A program made the position numbers and the translations under genes. 64,000 nucleotides of DNA. Origin: CAVWDU01 sp963840725. GTDB lineage: Bacteria > Pseudomonadota > Gammaproteobacteria > Pseudomonadales > Halieaceae. Below are positions 18,410-28,472 of the stretch, in pieces. Every line of letters begins with the position of its first letter. The stretch's first letter is position 1. The stretch covers positions 744,001-808,000 of the forward strand of contig CAWIZY010000009.1 of NCBI GenBank assembly GCA_963840725.1, read 5' to 3'. The notes beneath the pieces are model-generated. The model ran no database searches. It saw nothing but the letters and a program-made list of their open reading frames with translations, and was not told the DNA's origin.

Positions 18410-19345
18410 TTGCCGGGCAGTGAATCGAACCCCAGTCACGGCAACGGAGAACCTGTTATTGGAACGACTGCAGAGTTATCGCCATTAACACCCAGTGCCA
18501 CTGACGATCCCAATGTCCGAGATGAAAATCTGGGGGCCGAGATTACCTCCCTGGCCGGTCAGATTAACGCGGCCAATATTCGTCTGTTGACCCTGATCGC
18601 CGAATTCGACACATGCAAGGGATGGGGTGGCGGCGGCACAGTGCGCTCCTGTGCACACTGGCTGAACTGGCGCTGCGGCATTGCAATGGCTGTGGCTCGG
18701 GAAAAAGTGCGGGTTGCCCACTGTTTGCCAATACTGCCATTGATATCGGCGTCTTTCGCAGCCGGAGAGATCAGCTATTCCAAGGTCCGCGCCATGACTC
18801 GGGTAGCAACACCGGAGAACGAAGATTTTTTGCTGACCATTGCTCAGCATGGCACCGCCAGCCATGTGGAACAGACCGTGGCAATGTATCGCCGGGTCAA
18901 GCATCACACATGCGTCGAAGCCGAGCGGGACCAGCGCGATGAGCGCAAATTGTTGCATTATCAGGATGACGATGGCATGTGGGTCATTCATGCCCGACTG
19001 CCGGCAGAGTAGGGGGCGCTGTTGGTGAAAGCCATCGATGCGGTGGTTGAACCGGTAATGGCAAATAGACGACAGGCATGCCTCGATAAAAACGCCGTTG
19101 ATGCTATTTCAAGCGTTTCCGCGGAAACGTCCCCGCAGTTGGTGTTTGTCAGCGCTACCGGAAAAGCCATCACTTCTGATCTCTGGCCGCAGTTTGCACC
19201 GGGAGTCTCCGACGATGCCGTTGAGGCCTTGGCACAAGCAGCGCCAGCTGTACACGCGAAAACGGCAGTCACCCGCTGGGGAGGCGAACCCTGTCACTAC
19301 GGTATGGTGATCGAGTCCCTGTTGCAGCGCGATGGTTTGTTCTGA
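18410..19345 (+). pseudogene. DUF222/13E12-type HNH endonuclease, N-terminal part, nonsense-interrupted
   Basis: The frame opens at a TTG (18410) with no good ribosome binding site and encodes a DUF222 domain (TSLAGQINAANIRLLTLIAEF, WLNWRCGIAMAVAREKVRVA, FAAGEISYSKVRAMTRVAT). It meets a TAG at 19010-19012. The same frame continues at once with family-typical sequence (GALLVKAIDAVVEPV; GGEPCHYGMVIESLLQRDG) until 19345, so a CAG-to-TAG change is the simplest reading. The HNH nuclease domain that should follow is missing here but found at 23360-23659. Proteins of this family are linked to mobile repeats and, in mycobacteria, to LexA regulation. Two pieces split by a stop and by about 4 kb of foreign sequence make this a pseudogene. 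Confidence 0.82.
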
Positions 19346-19754
19346 CCCGGAGGCTGCTGCATTTATTCACATGAATGGGCGGGTTTATGAGCCGAGTTTG
19401 GGGAGAATGCTCAGCCCGGATCCTGTCACCCAGGCGCCGGAGGATGGGCGGAATTACAATCGGTATACCTACGCCAGCAACAACCCGCTCTCTTTCGTGG
19501 ACCTAACTGGGTTTTTCGATCAACCCAGTCCTGCAGTAGGCGGTGGTGGTGTGCCACCTTCTCTCAGAGGAAACACGCATACTGGGTACGACGACTTCGG
19601 TATAGATACAAGCAACCCAGATCAGTTGTTGGCGTTTGGTCGTGCAAAGCGCAAGTGTCCTACGTGCAAACATGTGCCAAAACCTCTTCTCGGCGATGAT
19701 GCGAAAGTAAACACATCGCAGGCTGTGAATGATCAACCTCAGTGGGGACATTGA
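19346..19754 (+). pseudogene. RHS repeat-associated core fragment
   Basis: The C-terminal end of an RHS/YD-repeat protein: HMNGRVYEPSLGRMLSPDP, NYNRYTYASNNPLSF and DLTGFF form the RHS core that precedes a variable toxin tip. Everything upstream (normally over 1000 residues) is missing, and the sequence joins directly to the DUF222 remnant. After the core, about 75 residues follow (KRKCPTCKHVPKPLL, ending QPQWGH) that could be a short tip; I recognise no toxin fold. No start or ribosome binding site is convincing, so it is almost certainly not expressed as such. Confidence 0.78.
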
Positions 19755-19770
19755 ATTTCGTTCTGCACTA

Positions 19771-20316
19771 CTACTTTGGCTCCGGTCGATCGATCGACCT
19801 TTCAGACGTAAGTCTTGGAGATGCAGCCTTCGGTAGATAGACATGATGAAGACCGTTGACGGCCGGGAATTCAACAATGTTCCAAGGCTGCGATGCTCGT
19901 ACGGGACGACCGTCCGGCGCGTCGTTGTTTAATGGCTGGTGTGTTCGCCATGGATGGTAGTAATCCAGATACGACAACATAAGTCTCTTGATATGCCGCT
20001 CATTGAGCACGATGACATGATCGAAAAGCTCTCGGCGTAGCGTAGCGATCACTCGCTCCACGCAGGCGTTTTGCCAGGGTGACCCAGGTGCCGTAATGAT
20101 CTCGTCGATACCCAGACTTTCAATTCTGCGCGCAACGTGCTCGCCGTATATGGCATCGCCGTCTCGAATCAGATGACTCGGAGCTGTATCAAACGGAAAC
20201 GCTTCAACGATCTGTTGAGCTGTCCACTGCGCCGTAGGATGTTCCGTCACATTGAAGTGAACAATTCGCCGCCGGTCGTGGGCCGGCCTTAGCCGTATCA
20301 TAGGTCCGAGGATCAA
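19771..20316 (-). mobile_element. Truncated DDE integrase/transposase of an insertion sequence
   Basis: C-terminal about 180 residues of an rve-type transposase. It has the second aspartate in LIRDGDAIYGEH, followed by ITAPGSPWQNACVERVIATL with the catalytic glutamate, then RRELFDHVIVLNERH and YHPWRTHQPLN. The N-terminal half with the first aspartate and the DNA-binding domain is absent, and no terminal inverted repeats could be paired. It is an inactive insertion-sequence remnant. It sits between the RHS fragment and the ceramidase-like gene, inside the split DUF222/HNH gene, and is evidence that the patch was built by transposition. Confidence 0.85.
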
Positions 20317-20523
20317 ACATCACCCAGAAATATGCAATAGAATCAACAGTCTCCAATTTTCGGGACCCACAACTGCCGGTTATGTAGGGGCGCGTGGCGG
20401 GTCCAGCAACCCCGTGGAGTGCACAGTTTTGGCAGTTTCATGAGCTCTGGATAGGCATATCTATGCTGGTAGCCGCAGGGTGCAGAACTCATCGAGGGTG
20501 GTGGCCTCGGCGATATACGCCAC

Positions 20524-20552
20524 TTGAAACTAAATCAAGTATGAACTACGTT
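20524..20552 (+). promoter_or_regulatory. Possible sigma-70 promoter of the ceramidase-like gene
   Basis: TTGAAA, 17 bases, TACGTT; the proposed -10 ends 40 bases before the ATG at 20592, and the gap (20317-20591) otherwise shows nothing but the end of the transposase remnant. By inspection only. Confidence 0.3.
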
Positions 20553-20591
20553 TTAATGAGGATAAAACTAAACATCACGAAGGAAAGGGTT

Positions 20592-22183
20592 ATGCACCAG
20601 GCTTACGGATGTCTGACCGGTAGATTGTGTCGTCGGGTGCTTATTGCCCTGGCGTTGGCTTGCTGGGTTCCCGTCGTCGTGGCCAAGGGGCCCGCCACCC
20701 TGTCGGTCGGCGTATGCAAGGCCGAGATCACCCCGGTCAGCAACGCGCTGGTGGATGCCTACCGGGACAGGTTCGGCGAAGTGATGACTCCCAATCACAG
20801 CGACCCGATCTACATGGCCGGGTTTGGCAACAACCGGCAAGCAACCGGTTATAACGATCGACTCTGGGCCAGGGGGGTCGTCATCGACGGCCGCGGAGGC
20901 CGCATCGCTATCGTCGCACTGGATCTTATCGGGTATTTCAACAACCAGGTCGAGATTGTCCGTAATATGCTGGGGGATGATATCGACTACCTGATAGTGC
21001 AGAGCTCTCACTCTCACGAGGGCCCCGACACGCTGGGCATCTGGGGGCCGAACGAGTTCACTACCGGGGTCGATCCGGGCTATATCGATTTTGTGAACAG
21101 CGCCATTGCCGACTGCATCAATGATGCCAGCGGCAACATGCAACGTGCCCGGGTCAAGTCGGCAACTGTCAGTACCCAGGGCCTGAGCATGGGCATGCGC
21201 CCGGAAGACGATGGCTTCGGCGTGGGCGACCAAAAGGTACTCGAGGGGGACGACATTCTGTCTCCGGAAACCAACGGCAGGATTGTAGATCCCAACCTCG
21301 TGGTGCTGCAGTTCACTGAACAGAAAAAGAAAAAGGATGTAATTGCCACCCTGGTGAACTTCGGCAGCCACCCGGAAGCTCTGTGGTCACAGAACACGCT
21401 ACTGACATCCGACTTCCCGCACTACGTGCGCGAGCGCCTTGAACAGGAGTACGGTGGCACCGCCATCTGGATTAGCGGTGCCTTGGGCGTGCTCCAGGGG
21501 CCGGACCGCATCGATGTTACCGAGGATGGTATCAACCCGGTATTGCCCCGACGGACTTTTCGTTTGCCGAGGTCCACGGGACCCAGCTGGCGGAACGTGC
21601 TATCGCGGCGGTGAGTAGCAAACCCGGACATCCCGCCCCCCGAGTGGCCTATGCACGCCAGGACCAGGTGGCGGTGCCCCTGGAGAACGCGTTTTTCAGG
21701 TTTTTCTTTGCCAGCGGCGTGCTGGGGAACGGGAGAACACTGTATACCAATGGCGAACCCGACAGCTCGGTGGGCTTTCCGTTTCCGCCGCCATTCGACG
21801 AGATTCCGCAGGCGCTGGGGAATGACTTGCAAACGGAAGTCGGCGCCGCCCGCATTGGCGATGCCGGGTTGATTGTCGTTCCTACGGAGCTGGATCCGCA
21901 GATCGGTATGCAGTATCGGGAGGCGATGACCAGCGTGCGCGACAAGTTCATCGTGGGCTTGGGCAATGACCAGATCGGCTACCAGGTGCCGGAGCAGAAA
22001 TTCGATAAAAGCTGCATGGTTTGTGCGCCCTTTGTCCTGGCTGGCGTGCCCCAGTTTTGCCCGCTCTATCCGGAGATCGATTGCAGCACGGTGTTTCAGA
22101 ATAACGTGGGTCCCCAGTTGAATCCGGTCATATCCGGTGCGCTGTTGCCGATGATCGAGCAGATTAACAGCACCCGGCCTTAA
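20592..22183 (+). pseudogene. Neutral ceramidase-like protein, frameshifted
   Basis: From an ATG with an AAGGAAAGG ribosome binding site, the product begins with a signal peptide (RVLIALALACWVPVVVA). It then continues as a neutral/alkaline ceramidase-type protein: VGVCKAEITPV, YMAGFGNNRQATGYNDRLWARGVVID, IVQSSHSHEGPDTLG (metal-binding His pair) and NFGSHPEALW. About 21546-21556 the frame shifts: the +1 frame carries on with DFSFAEVHGTQLAERAIAAV and FIVGLGNDQIGYQVPEQK, ending 22183. A one- or two-base indel in otherwise conserved coding sequence could be a consensus error, so the gene may be intact in the organism. Predicted role: hydrolysis of an amide lipid or related substrate outside the inner membrane. 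The HEAT-repeat gene follows by four bases. Confidence 0.75.
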
Positions 22184-22187
22184 GCCT

Positions 22188-23273
22188 ATGCCGATCGTCC
22201 GGCCTCGGGCGCTTGTTTTCGGGGCCGCCCTGTTTCTTTTGTCCTCGCTGCCGGTGTCCGCTCACATGGACGCGGCACGTGTGTCTCTTTCGCAGCTGTT
22301 CCTGGCCGCTGACCTGGTAGCGATCGCCCGGATAGAATCCGTGGCGGAACGCGATTTCAAAGGCGAAAATGGGCCCACGGTGTATGAGGTGGTGGTCGCC
22401 CGGGTCGCGAGCCGGTACAAGGGTGAAGCGCCTGCCACTATCGAGTTTTTCCAGGATGGCCACGGGCACGCCTATTACCGACCCGGGGACACGGCGGCGT
22501 TGTTTCTGCAGGCATTGGGGCCAGAGCACGCGCTGCATGGCATAGGGCAATCCGGGGGCATCCGCTATGTTTCCCACCAGGTCACGAATACGGCTCACCG
22601 ACTCACAGCCGCTGATGTGGCCGACTATGACTGGGTATTGCGGGCCTACGGGGCCCTGCCTGCGGCAGCCGCCATGGAGCCCGAACTACAAACCCTGAAG
22701 ATAAAGCAAATATTGCTGCGTATGTTGTCTGCTGATTCGCCCGACATGGTTGAATCGGGGCTGCTGGACTGGAATAACAGCGGGCGGGTAATCGAACTGG
22801 ATGCACAAGACGTCGCGCTTATCGTGTCCCTGACGCACGACCCTGCCAGGCCGATGAACCTGCGACTAGCGCTTTTGCGAACACTGACCCGGCGCGGCAT
22901 GGCGAACGCCGGGGACTGGCTCTACCTGTTCGATCAGGACGATAGTTCCAACTTGCAATTGGTTCTCAAGGCTACCCGGGGTTATGAGAACCGGCAGTTC
23001 AGCCCGGCAATAGTGAGTCTGCTCAAGCACCCTTCAGGCGACGTGGTGGAAGACGCGACCAGGGCGCTCGGTCACCCGGTATATGCCGGCGCCGAAGTCT
23101 CGCTTGTGCCTTTGCTCTACGGTGACAATTTACGCCTGAGCTACGCGGCCATTGCCGCCCTCATTGGAATCAGCAGTCGCGAGGCCATGCAGATTCTGGG
23201 AGACGCTGAGGGCGATCATTCCAATGTGAAAGTTCGCCGTATGGTTGCAGCGCGGCTGGCGGTGATTGGTTGA
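22188..23273 (+). CDS. Exported HEAT-repeat-like protein of unknown function
   Basis: 361 residues. A signal peptide (ALVFGAALFLLSSLPVSA) ends before about residue 26. Residues 30-120 form a beta-rich domain (LFLAADLVAIARIESV, EVVVARVASRYKGEAP) like those that follow signal peptides in lipoprotein-type hypothetical proteins. The C-terminal half (about 160-361) consists of helical repeats of the HEAT/armadillo kind (SLVPLLYGDNLRLSYAAIAAL). The gene starts four bases after the ceramidase-like gene and is presumably co-transcribed, so the two may work together at the cell surface. No catalytic motif is seen and I do not assign a function. Confidence 0.7.
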   Translation: MPIVRPRALVFGAALFLLSSLPVSAHMDAARVSLSQLFLAADLVAIARIESVAERDFKGENGPTVYEVVVARVASRYKGEAPATIEFFQDGHGHAYYRPGDTAALFLQALGPEHALHGIGQSGGIRYVSHQVTNTAHRLTAADVADYDWVLRAYGALPAAAAMEPELQTLKIKQILLRMLSADSPDMVESGLLDWNNSGRVIELDAQDVALIVSLTHDPARPMNLRLALLRTLTRRGMANAGDWLYLFDQDDSSNLQLVLKATRGYENRQFSPAIVSLLKHPSGDVVEDATRALGHPVYAGAEVSLVPLLYGDNLRLSYAAIAALIGISSREAMQILGDAEGDHSNVKVRRMVAARLAVIG

Positions 23274-23359
23274 GCGCGCGGTCCCGGATTAAATGCGCCT
23301 TGGCCACGATCGCGTAGTCTGACTCACCGGCGTAAAAGGTTCCGACGAAGCCTTTTTTT

Positions 23360-23659
23360 AACAAGGTCGCAGGGGCGTCACTCCGGACTTTGCGCGTTCG
23401 GGATCAAGCTTGTCGCTTTCCCGGCTGCTGTGTGACACACCAAGTGGATGCCCATCATATAAAGCACTGGGCAGATGGCGGTGAGACTGCTCTCGAGAAT
23501 CTGCTGCATCTGTGCCGGTTTCATCACGCGCAACTGCACCGTGGCGCGTTTAGCATTGAGGGCGAAAAAAAGTTTGCTCGTGTATGGAATGTTCTCGCAT
23601 ACGCGCGACCTGAGTTTTCAGGACCGACAAGTCTGGGAATGCTATTGTCAACGAGTTAG
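23360..23659 (+). pseudogene. HNH endonuclease domain remnant (C-terminus of the split DUF222 gene)
   Basis: Encodes LRVRDQACRFPGC, VDAHHIKHWADGGETALENL and CRFHHAQLH: the complete HNH/zinc-finger signature that ends DUF222/13E12 proteins. The frame has no proper start (only TTG at 23390) and opens after a stop at 23333. It is in the same orientation as the N-terminal part at 18410-19345, and the two would form one protein of usual length. The intervening 4 kb is therefore most simply an insertion or rearrangement in one ancestral gene. Confidence 0.82.
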
Positions 23660-23699
23660 AGTAGGCTCAGGTACTGGTTGAGATAAGTACGGCATCTAT

Positions 23700-23721
23700 A
23701 CTCAGGCTTGTGAGTTTTTTT
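23700..23721 (+). terminator. Rho-independent terminator candidate
   Basis: ACTCA/TGAGT stem (23700-23704 and 23711-23715) with a six-base loop and a run of seven T. Short stem, but correctly placed after the HNH remnant and before the lipoprotein gene. Confidence 0.5.
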
Positions 23722-23780
23722 CCAACCGCAAAAAGAGAGCGTTCTATTGAACCCAAATTTCTCACACTGGAGCTAGAGAA

Positions 23781-24668
23781 ATGAAACTGGTTACTTCCCA
23801 CCGGGCCGTTCCTGTGTTGCTGTCCCTCGCCTTATGTTTTTTCACAGGTTGCGCGAGCAACTCCGAGAGGACAAGCACTACAGAAACTGTCAACACCAAC
23901 CCCCCTGCAAGCGGGGTGGCAGGGGCGGGAGCGCCGCCAGAACCCATCGAGCCACCTGTCACAACCCCTGCCACACCCCCTGCCACACCCCCTGCCACTA
24001 GCAACAGCGGCGGACTTGCTGACCGTGCTGTAGATGATAAAAGACTGTCTATCGTGATCGACAATATCGCGCAGGGGCTAGAAGCGCAACAACTGGCTTA
24101 CCTCAGTGACAAGGGCCAGGACTGTTCTGGCATTTATCACAAGATCAAGGACCAGATACAACAAAATATCACCGTACTTGGTGACCAAGCTAGATATACC
24201 TACCCCACCTATAAAGGTGATCGCAACACGAGGCAAATCGCCTATTGGTATCACAAAAATGGCAACCTGCATCTCGTGCAGGACGCCCTGGCCGACCGCA
24301 ACCTCATCCGCCCCGGCAGCGTAATGTTTTATGGCCGTACCGAGGAAAAGTACAGCAACATTACCATTGAGACGCTGTCCAATCCCGGGGTTTTTGAACA
24401 CGACAAGGCATCAGGCAGAGGTAAAATATATCATGTAGCCACGGTGACTAAAGTGGAAAAGGATAATGACGGTAACGTCGTACGCTACACCATTATGCAC
24501 GGCCGCAACTCCAGGAACCCCGCCTCGCGCACCAGCGGCAATTACGATGGCCCCGGCGGTTATGGTAAGGCCTTCGCCAAATTCCCATTCGGCAACTGGA
24601 ATCAGCAGTGGGTAGCGGTGGCGATATTGAGACGCCGGTGCGTTAGCCATTCATCCGGCTTTACATAA
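23781..24668 (+). CDS. Lipoprotein with NlpC/P60-like cysteine-histidine motifs
   Basis: 295 residues. A lipoprotein signal (LLSLALCFFTGC) has its lipid-bearing cysteine at residue 25. A Thr/Pro/Ala-rich linker (about 45-75) contains three tandem copies of a PPAT unit. The globular part has DCSGIYHKIKDQI near residue 113 and later KIYHVATVTKVEKD and YTIMHGRNS, the Cys...His order and spacing of NlpC/P60-type peptidoglycan or amidase folds. That match is my reading of motifs, not a family assignment. The final residues after QQWVAVA look unlike the rest and may reflect a frameshift near 24630. GGAG precedes the ATG. It stands alone between the HNH remnant and the amidohydrolase gene. Confidence 0.65.
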   Translation: MKLVTSHRAVPVLLSLALCFFTGCASNSERTSTTETVNTNPPASGVAGAGAPPEPIEPPVTTPATPPATPPATSNSGGLADRAVDDKRLSIVIDNIAQGLEAQQLAYLSDKGQDCSGIYHKIKDQIQQNITVLGDQARYTYPTYKGDRNTRQIAYWYHKNGNLHLVQDALADRNLIRPGSVMFYGRTEEKYSNITIETLSNPGVFEHDKASGRGKIYHVATVTKVEKDNDGNVVRYTIMHGRNSRNPASRTSGNYDGPGGYGKAFAKFPFGNWNQQWVAVAILRRRCVSHSSGFT

Positions 24669-24897
24669 CGCAGCGATCTAAACTACGTAGATTGTGATGT
24701 TCAGACGTGGGGCGAGAGCAGTCAAAATAGCCAGACAATAATGGCTCCGATCAATACCAATCAGCGGCCCATCCGCTCCATGAGTCTTTGCGAGGAGCTA
24801 ACTCTGCAGACTCTGCAGATCTACGTAGAAGACCTTGAACTATGAGTGACCGAAAAGTTCGCGCCGAAAATGAAAAGGCTCGGGTACGTATGCAGAG

Positions 24898-25672
24898 ATG
24901 ATGGTATTCAATATTCCCCATGCGTCCACTGCGATTCCCGATAGCCTTCGGGGCCAGTTCCTGCTGTCTGAAGAGGAGTTGGAAACTGAACTATTGGCTA
25001 TGACTGATCACTACACAGACGAATTGTTCGGGCCCTGCGCGCAGGCCGGCGAAGCAGTGGTGCAAGCGGCAGTCAGTCGGCTTGTGGTCGATACCGAGCG
25101 CTTCGAGGACGACAACAAGGAGAGTATGGCATCGCGGGGGATGGGTGTGATTTACACGCAAACCAGCAGGGGATTACCCCTCAGACGGCAAGTTGGGCGG
25201 CTTAGAACGGGAATCTCTGCTGGAGACTTATTATCGGCCGCACCACCAACGCCTGACTGCTGCCGTCGCAGCTGCCTTGGCTGCGGCAGGTAGAGCGACA
25301 GTGGTCGACTGTCACAGTTTTCCTTCGGAACCCTTGCCATACGAAGTGGTGCAGGATGTCCATCGACCGGATATCTGCATCGGAACGGATGATTTTCATA
25401 CACCCGATTCGCTATCGGGTGCTCTCGTCGAATTTTTCCGTAATCGGGGCTACATCGTGGCGCTGAATCGGCCCTTTGCGGGCTCTATCGTACCGATGGC
25501 GTATTATGGCTCGGATAAACGTGTGCGAAGCGTAATGATAGAACTCAATCGCGGTCTTTACCTGCATGAGACGGACGCCAAAAAGAAGCCAGCATTTGCC
25601 ACGCTTATGGAGGATCTGCAGGCGGCTTTGGCTTTGCTGCGCGAGTCGCCTGGCTCAAGCACAACAGCCTGA
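24898..25672 (+). pseudogene. N-formylglutamate amidohydrolase-like protein, frameshifted
   Basis: The first frame (24898 to about 25180) gives IPHASTAIPDSLRGQF, MTDHYTDELF and RLVVDTERFEDD, the N-terminal zinc-site half of the family. The second frame (about 25176-25672) continues with KLGGLERESLLETYYRPHHQRL, VDCHSFPSEPLPY, PDICIGTDDFHTP and NRPFAGSIVPMAYYG. The switch is explained by one extra C in the CCCC run at 25177-25180. Combined length is about 258 residues, normal for the family. The enzyme would release formate or a related group from an N-acyl amino acid. With just one homopolymer indel and conserved flanks, a consensus error is as likely as loss of function. Confidence 0.78.
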
Positions 25673-25739
25673 GCCCGCTGCGGCCGCGTAAGCTGCCTGC
25701 TACAATGCGCGATCTGTCACTGATCGGTCCTCCCCCCCT

Positions 25740-28397
25740 ATGCAAATCGTGTTACGCAGCCTCTGTGTTCTGTTGGCCTGTTGCCTGATTGTCGCCTGCC
25801 AACGGGCCGCTGCCACAGCCGGGATCGGTGAATCTGCGCCAGTGGGGCGTCTGTCTGGTGACGCTGTGCCTGAGAGCTATGAGCTTGATCTGGTGATGGA
25901 TCCGAGAGCGACGGGTTTTTCGGGGTCTGTGACCATTGCGCTGCGGCTCGCCAGCGCCAGCCCGGTGGTCTGGTTGCATGGGCTGGGACTGCGGGTGGAC
26001 TCTGTGCTGGCGCGGCTGGCAGACGGCCGTGAACTGGCGGGGCGTTACGAGCAGGTGCTTGAATCCGGTGTGGCGGTGCTGCGATTTGAGGAGGCGCTGC
26101 CGGCGGGTCCGTTGTCAGTGAAGATCCTTTACAGCGCTGACTATGACCTGAACCTGGCGGGGCTGTTCAAGGTAGAAGAGCAGGGTGATGCCTATGTACT
26201 GGCCAAGTCGGAATCGATTCAGGCGCGGCGTTTTCTGCCGGGCTTTGACGAACCAGGCATGAAGGCGGTTTTCACGCTGCAGCTCACGGTGCCGAAGGGA
26301 CACCAGGTGATCACCAACAGTCCCGAAGTCGAACGCCTGAGCGTGGCTAACGGTATGGAAAGAGTGCGCTTCGCACCCACGCGGCCGATGTCTACCTATT
26401 TGCTGTCTTTAGCAGTCGGACCCTTCGATCTGGTTCAGCGGCCCCCGTTACCGCCCAATGCATGGCGCGAGGAGCCCTTACCTCTGCGAGGTTTTGCGCG
26501 GCGCGGACGTGGTGCGGATATGGGTTATATTCTGGATATCACGCCGGGGATGATCGAAGCCTTCGAAAGCCAGTTACAGCGGCCTTATCCTTACGCAAAG
26601 CTAGATATTGTTGCCGCTCCCCAATGGCCCAGCGGTGCCACCGAGCTCTCCGCTGCCATCACCTATCGGGAGCAGCGTATTCTGGTGGGAGACGACCCGG
26701 CACCGGGTGCCCGGTTGGCATTGGTCAGTGTGCACGCCCATGAAGTCGCGCACATGTGGTTTGGCAATGTGGTGACGCCCCCCTGGTGGGATGACTCTGT
26801 GGCTGAAAGAGGGTTTTGCCACCTGGGGTACGCCGCTTGCCTTGACCTTGCTGGAGCCCGAAGCCGGTCACGAAGTGACTGCAGCGGCCAACGCTATTAT
26901 TGCCATGCGTCTGGATTCACTGGCCAGCACGCGCGCTATCCGCGAACCCATTAATGACAATCTCAACGTCCGCAACGCCTACGATGCCATCACCTATCGA
27001 AAAAGCCTGGGTGTGATCCACATGGTTGACCAGTATTTCGGCCCGGCTGTGTTCCGTCCGGCCCTGGGTCGCTATATCGCCGCCTTCACCGACGACAGCG
27101 CCGACTCACCGCAGTTTTATGACATTATCGGGCGGGAACCAAAACACCTGAGTTAACCGAGACCTTCCGCAGTTTTGTCGAGCAGAAGGGGGTACCGCTG
27201 CTGCGAGCCGAGCTGCGCTGCGACACCACGCCCCGCGTGGTGCTGCACCAGGAACGGTACCGGCCTCTGGGCTCCCCCATCGCAGACGACAAAACCCGCT
27301 GGACTATTCCTTTGTGCCTGCGCGATAACACCGGTGCTCGACACTGCGACATTTTGCGCAAAGAAAGCCTCGCGATGAACCTGGGCACGGCGTGCCTGGA
27401 CTGGGTGCTGCCAAATGCCGGTGGCGCGGGCTACTATCGCTGGACGCTGTCGGAGGCACAGTGGTCGGCACTGCTCGATGATTTCGATGTACTCGAGGAC
27501 ACCGAGGCCCTTTCGGTTGTGGACAGTGCAATTGCCGGGTTCGAGGCCGGTGAGTTATCGCCAGACCTGCTGCTGCGGGTGGTCAAAGCTTCAGCGCGGC
27601 GGTCGCGGCGGCAGGTTGTGACGGCGCCGTTGGCGGCGCTGGAACGCTACGTTGAAAGCTATTTCAGCGACCAGCAACGCAGTGCGCTGGCGCAGCGTAT
27701 TGGTCCCTGGTACACCGAGGCGCTGGAGCGAGCCAGCGCCTCGGATACCGACCCTGACATGCAACTGCTGGCATCAGAGCTTAGGGGCTTTATGGCACGG
27801 GTACTGCGCGCACCGAGTGTTCGGCAAGGCTTGAGCCAGCAGGCGTCGGCGTTTACCGGGTTTGGGCGGGAGCGAAACCCGAATGCACTCAGCAGTGATC
27901 TGTATCAGGACGCTCTGACAGTCGCGGTACAAGAACTGGGGGAGGGTTTCCTGCGGCATCTCATACAGCTGCGCCAGACACTGGACGACCCAAAATTCGA
28001 GAGTGCCTCTGCGGAGGCCATAGGTCGCGTTAATACCCCGGCACTGTTGCCGCTGATGCACGAACAGGTGCTTGCTGATGGGATGGGTCCCCGGGAGTCA
28101 TTTGGTCTGCTGCGCAGTGCGGCCGCTACCGGCCCGGTTGCGCAGGCAAACTGGGTGTGGCTGGTTGAGAATTTCACCGCTGTAGTGGACAAAATCCCGG
28201 CCCAGTGGCGCAGGCTGACGCCGCAGCTGGGCAGCGGGTTCTGCAGCGAGTCGGGGAGGGCAAAGTTGCAGGCCCTGTTTGAACGCCACGGCGCACTGAC
28301 GCCGGGCTATCAGCGTTCGCTGGATCAAACCGGGGAGTCTATCCAGCTGTGCATCGCCTTGCGGCCGCAGGGTGAGGCACTGGCCACTGCGATGTGA
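25740..28397 (+). pseudogene. M1-family (alanyl/puromycin-sensitive type) aminopeptidase lipoprotein, two frameshifts
   Basis: About 880 residues across three frames. Frame one (25740 to about 26790) has a lipobox (LIVAC20), the LDLVMDPRATGFSG beta domain, RFLPGFDEPGMKAVFTL, an exopeptidase-like loop at PQWPSGATELSAA (the usual GAMEN is altered) and the zinc motif HEVAHMWFGN. Near 26795 one extra base moves to the next frame, which supplies LWLKEGFATW with the third zinc ligand. Near 27135 a second shift leads to TPELTETFRSFVEQKGVPLL and an ERAP1-like helical C-terminus. It would trim amino-terminal residues from peptides in the periplasm. The sequence is otherwise coherent, so the indels may be errors of the consensus. 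Confidence 0.8.
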
Positions 28398-28406
28398 ATG
28401 GGCCTA

Positions 28407-28446
28407 GGGCACCTCTGAACAATGGCAATCGCGCTCAGCGGAGCCC
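28407..28446. repeat. 40-base palindromic intergenic repeat, copy 1
   Basis: Starts GGGCACCTCTGAAC and ends CGGAGCCC. It matches copy 2 (51947-51986) read on the other strand at 35 of 40 positions, including the central AATGGCAATCGCG. Located nine bases after the aminopeptidase stop. REP-like, with its inverted arms partly decayed here. Confidence 0.7.
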
Positions 28447-28472
28447 TAGAGCCAGGCGAACAGATGAAAGAC

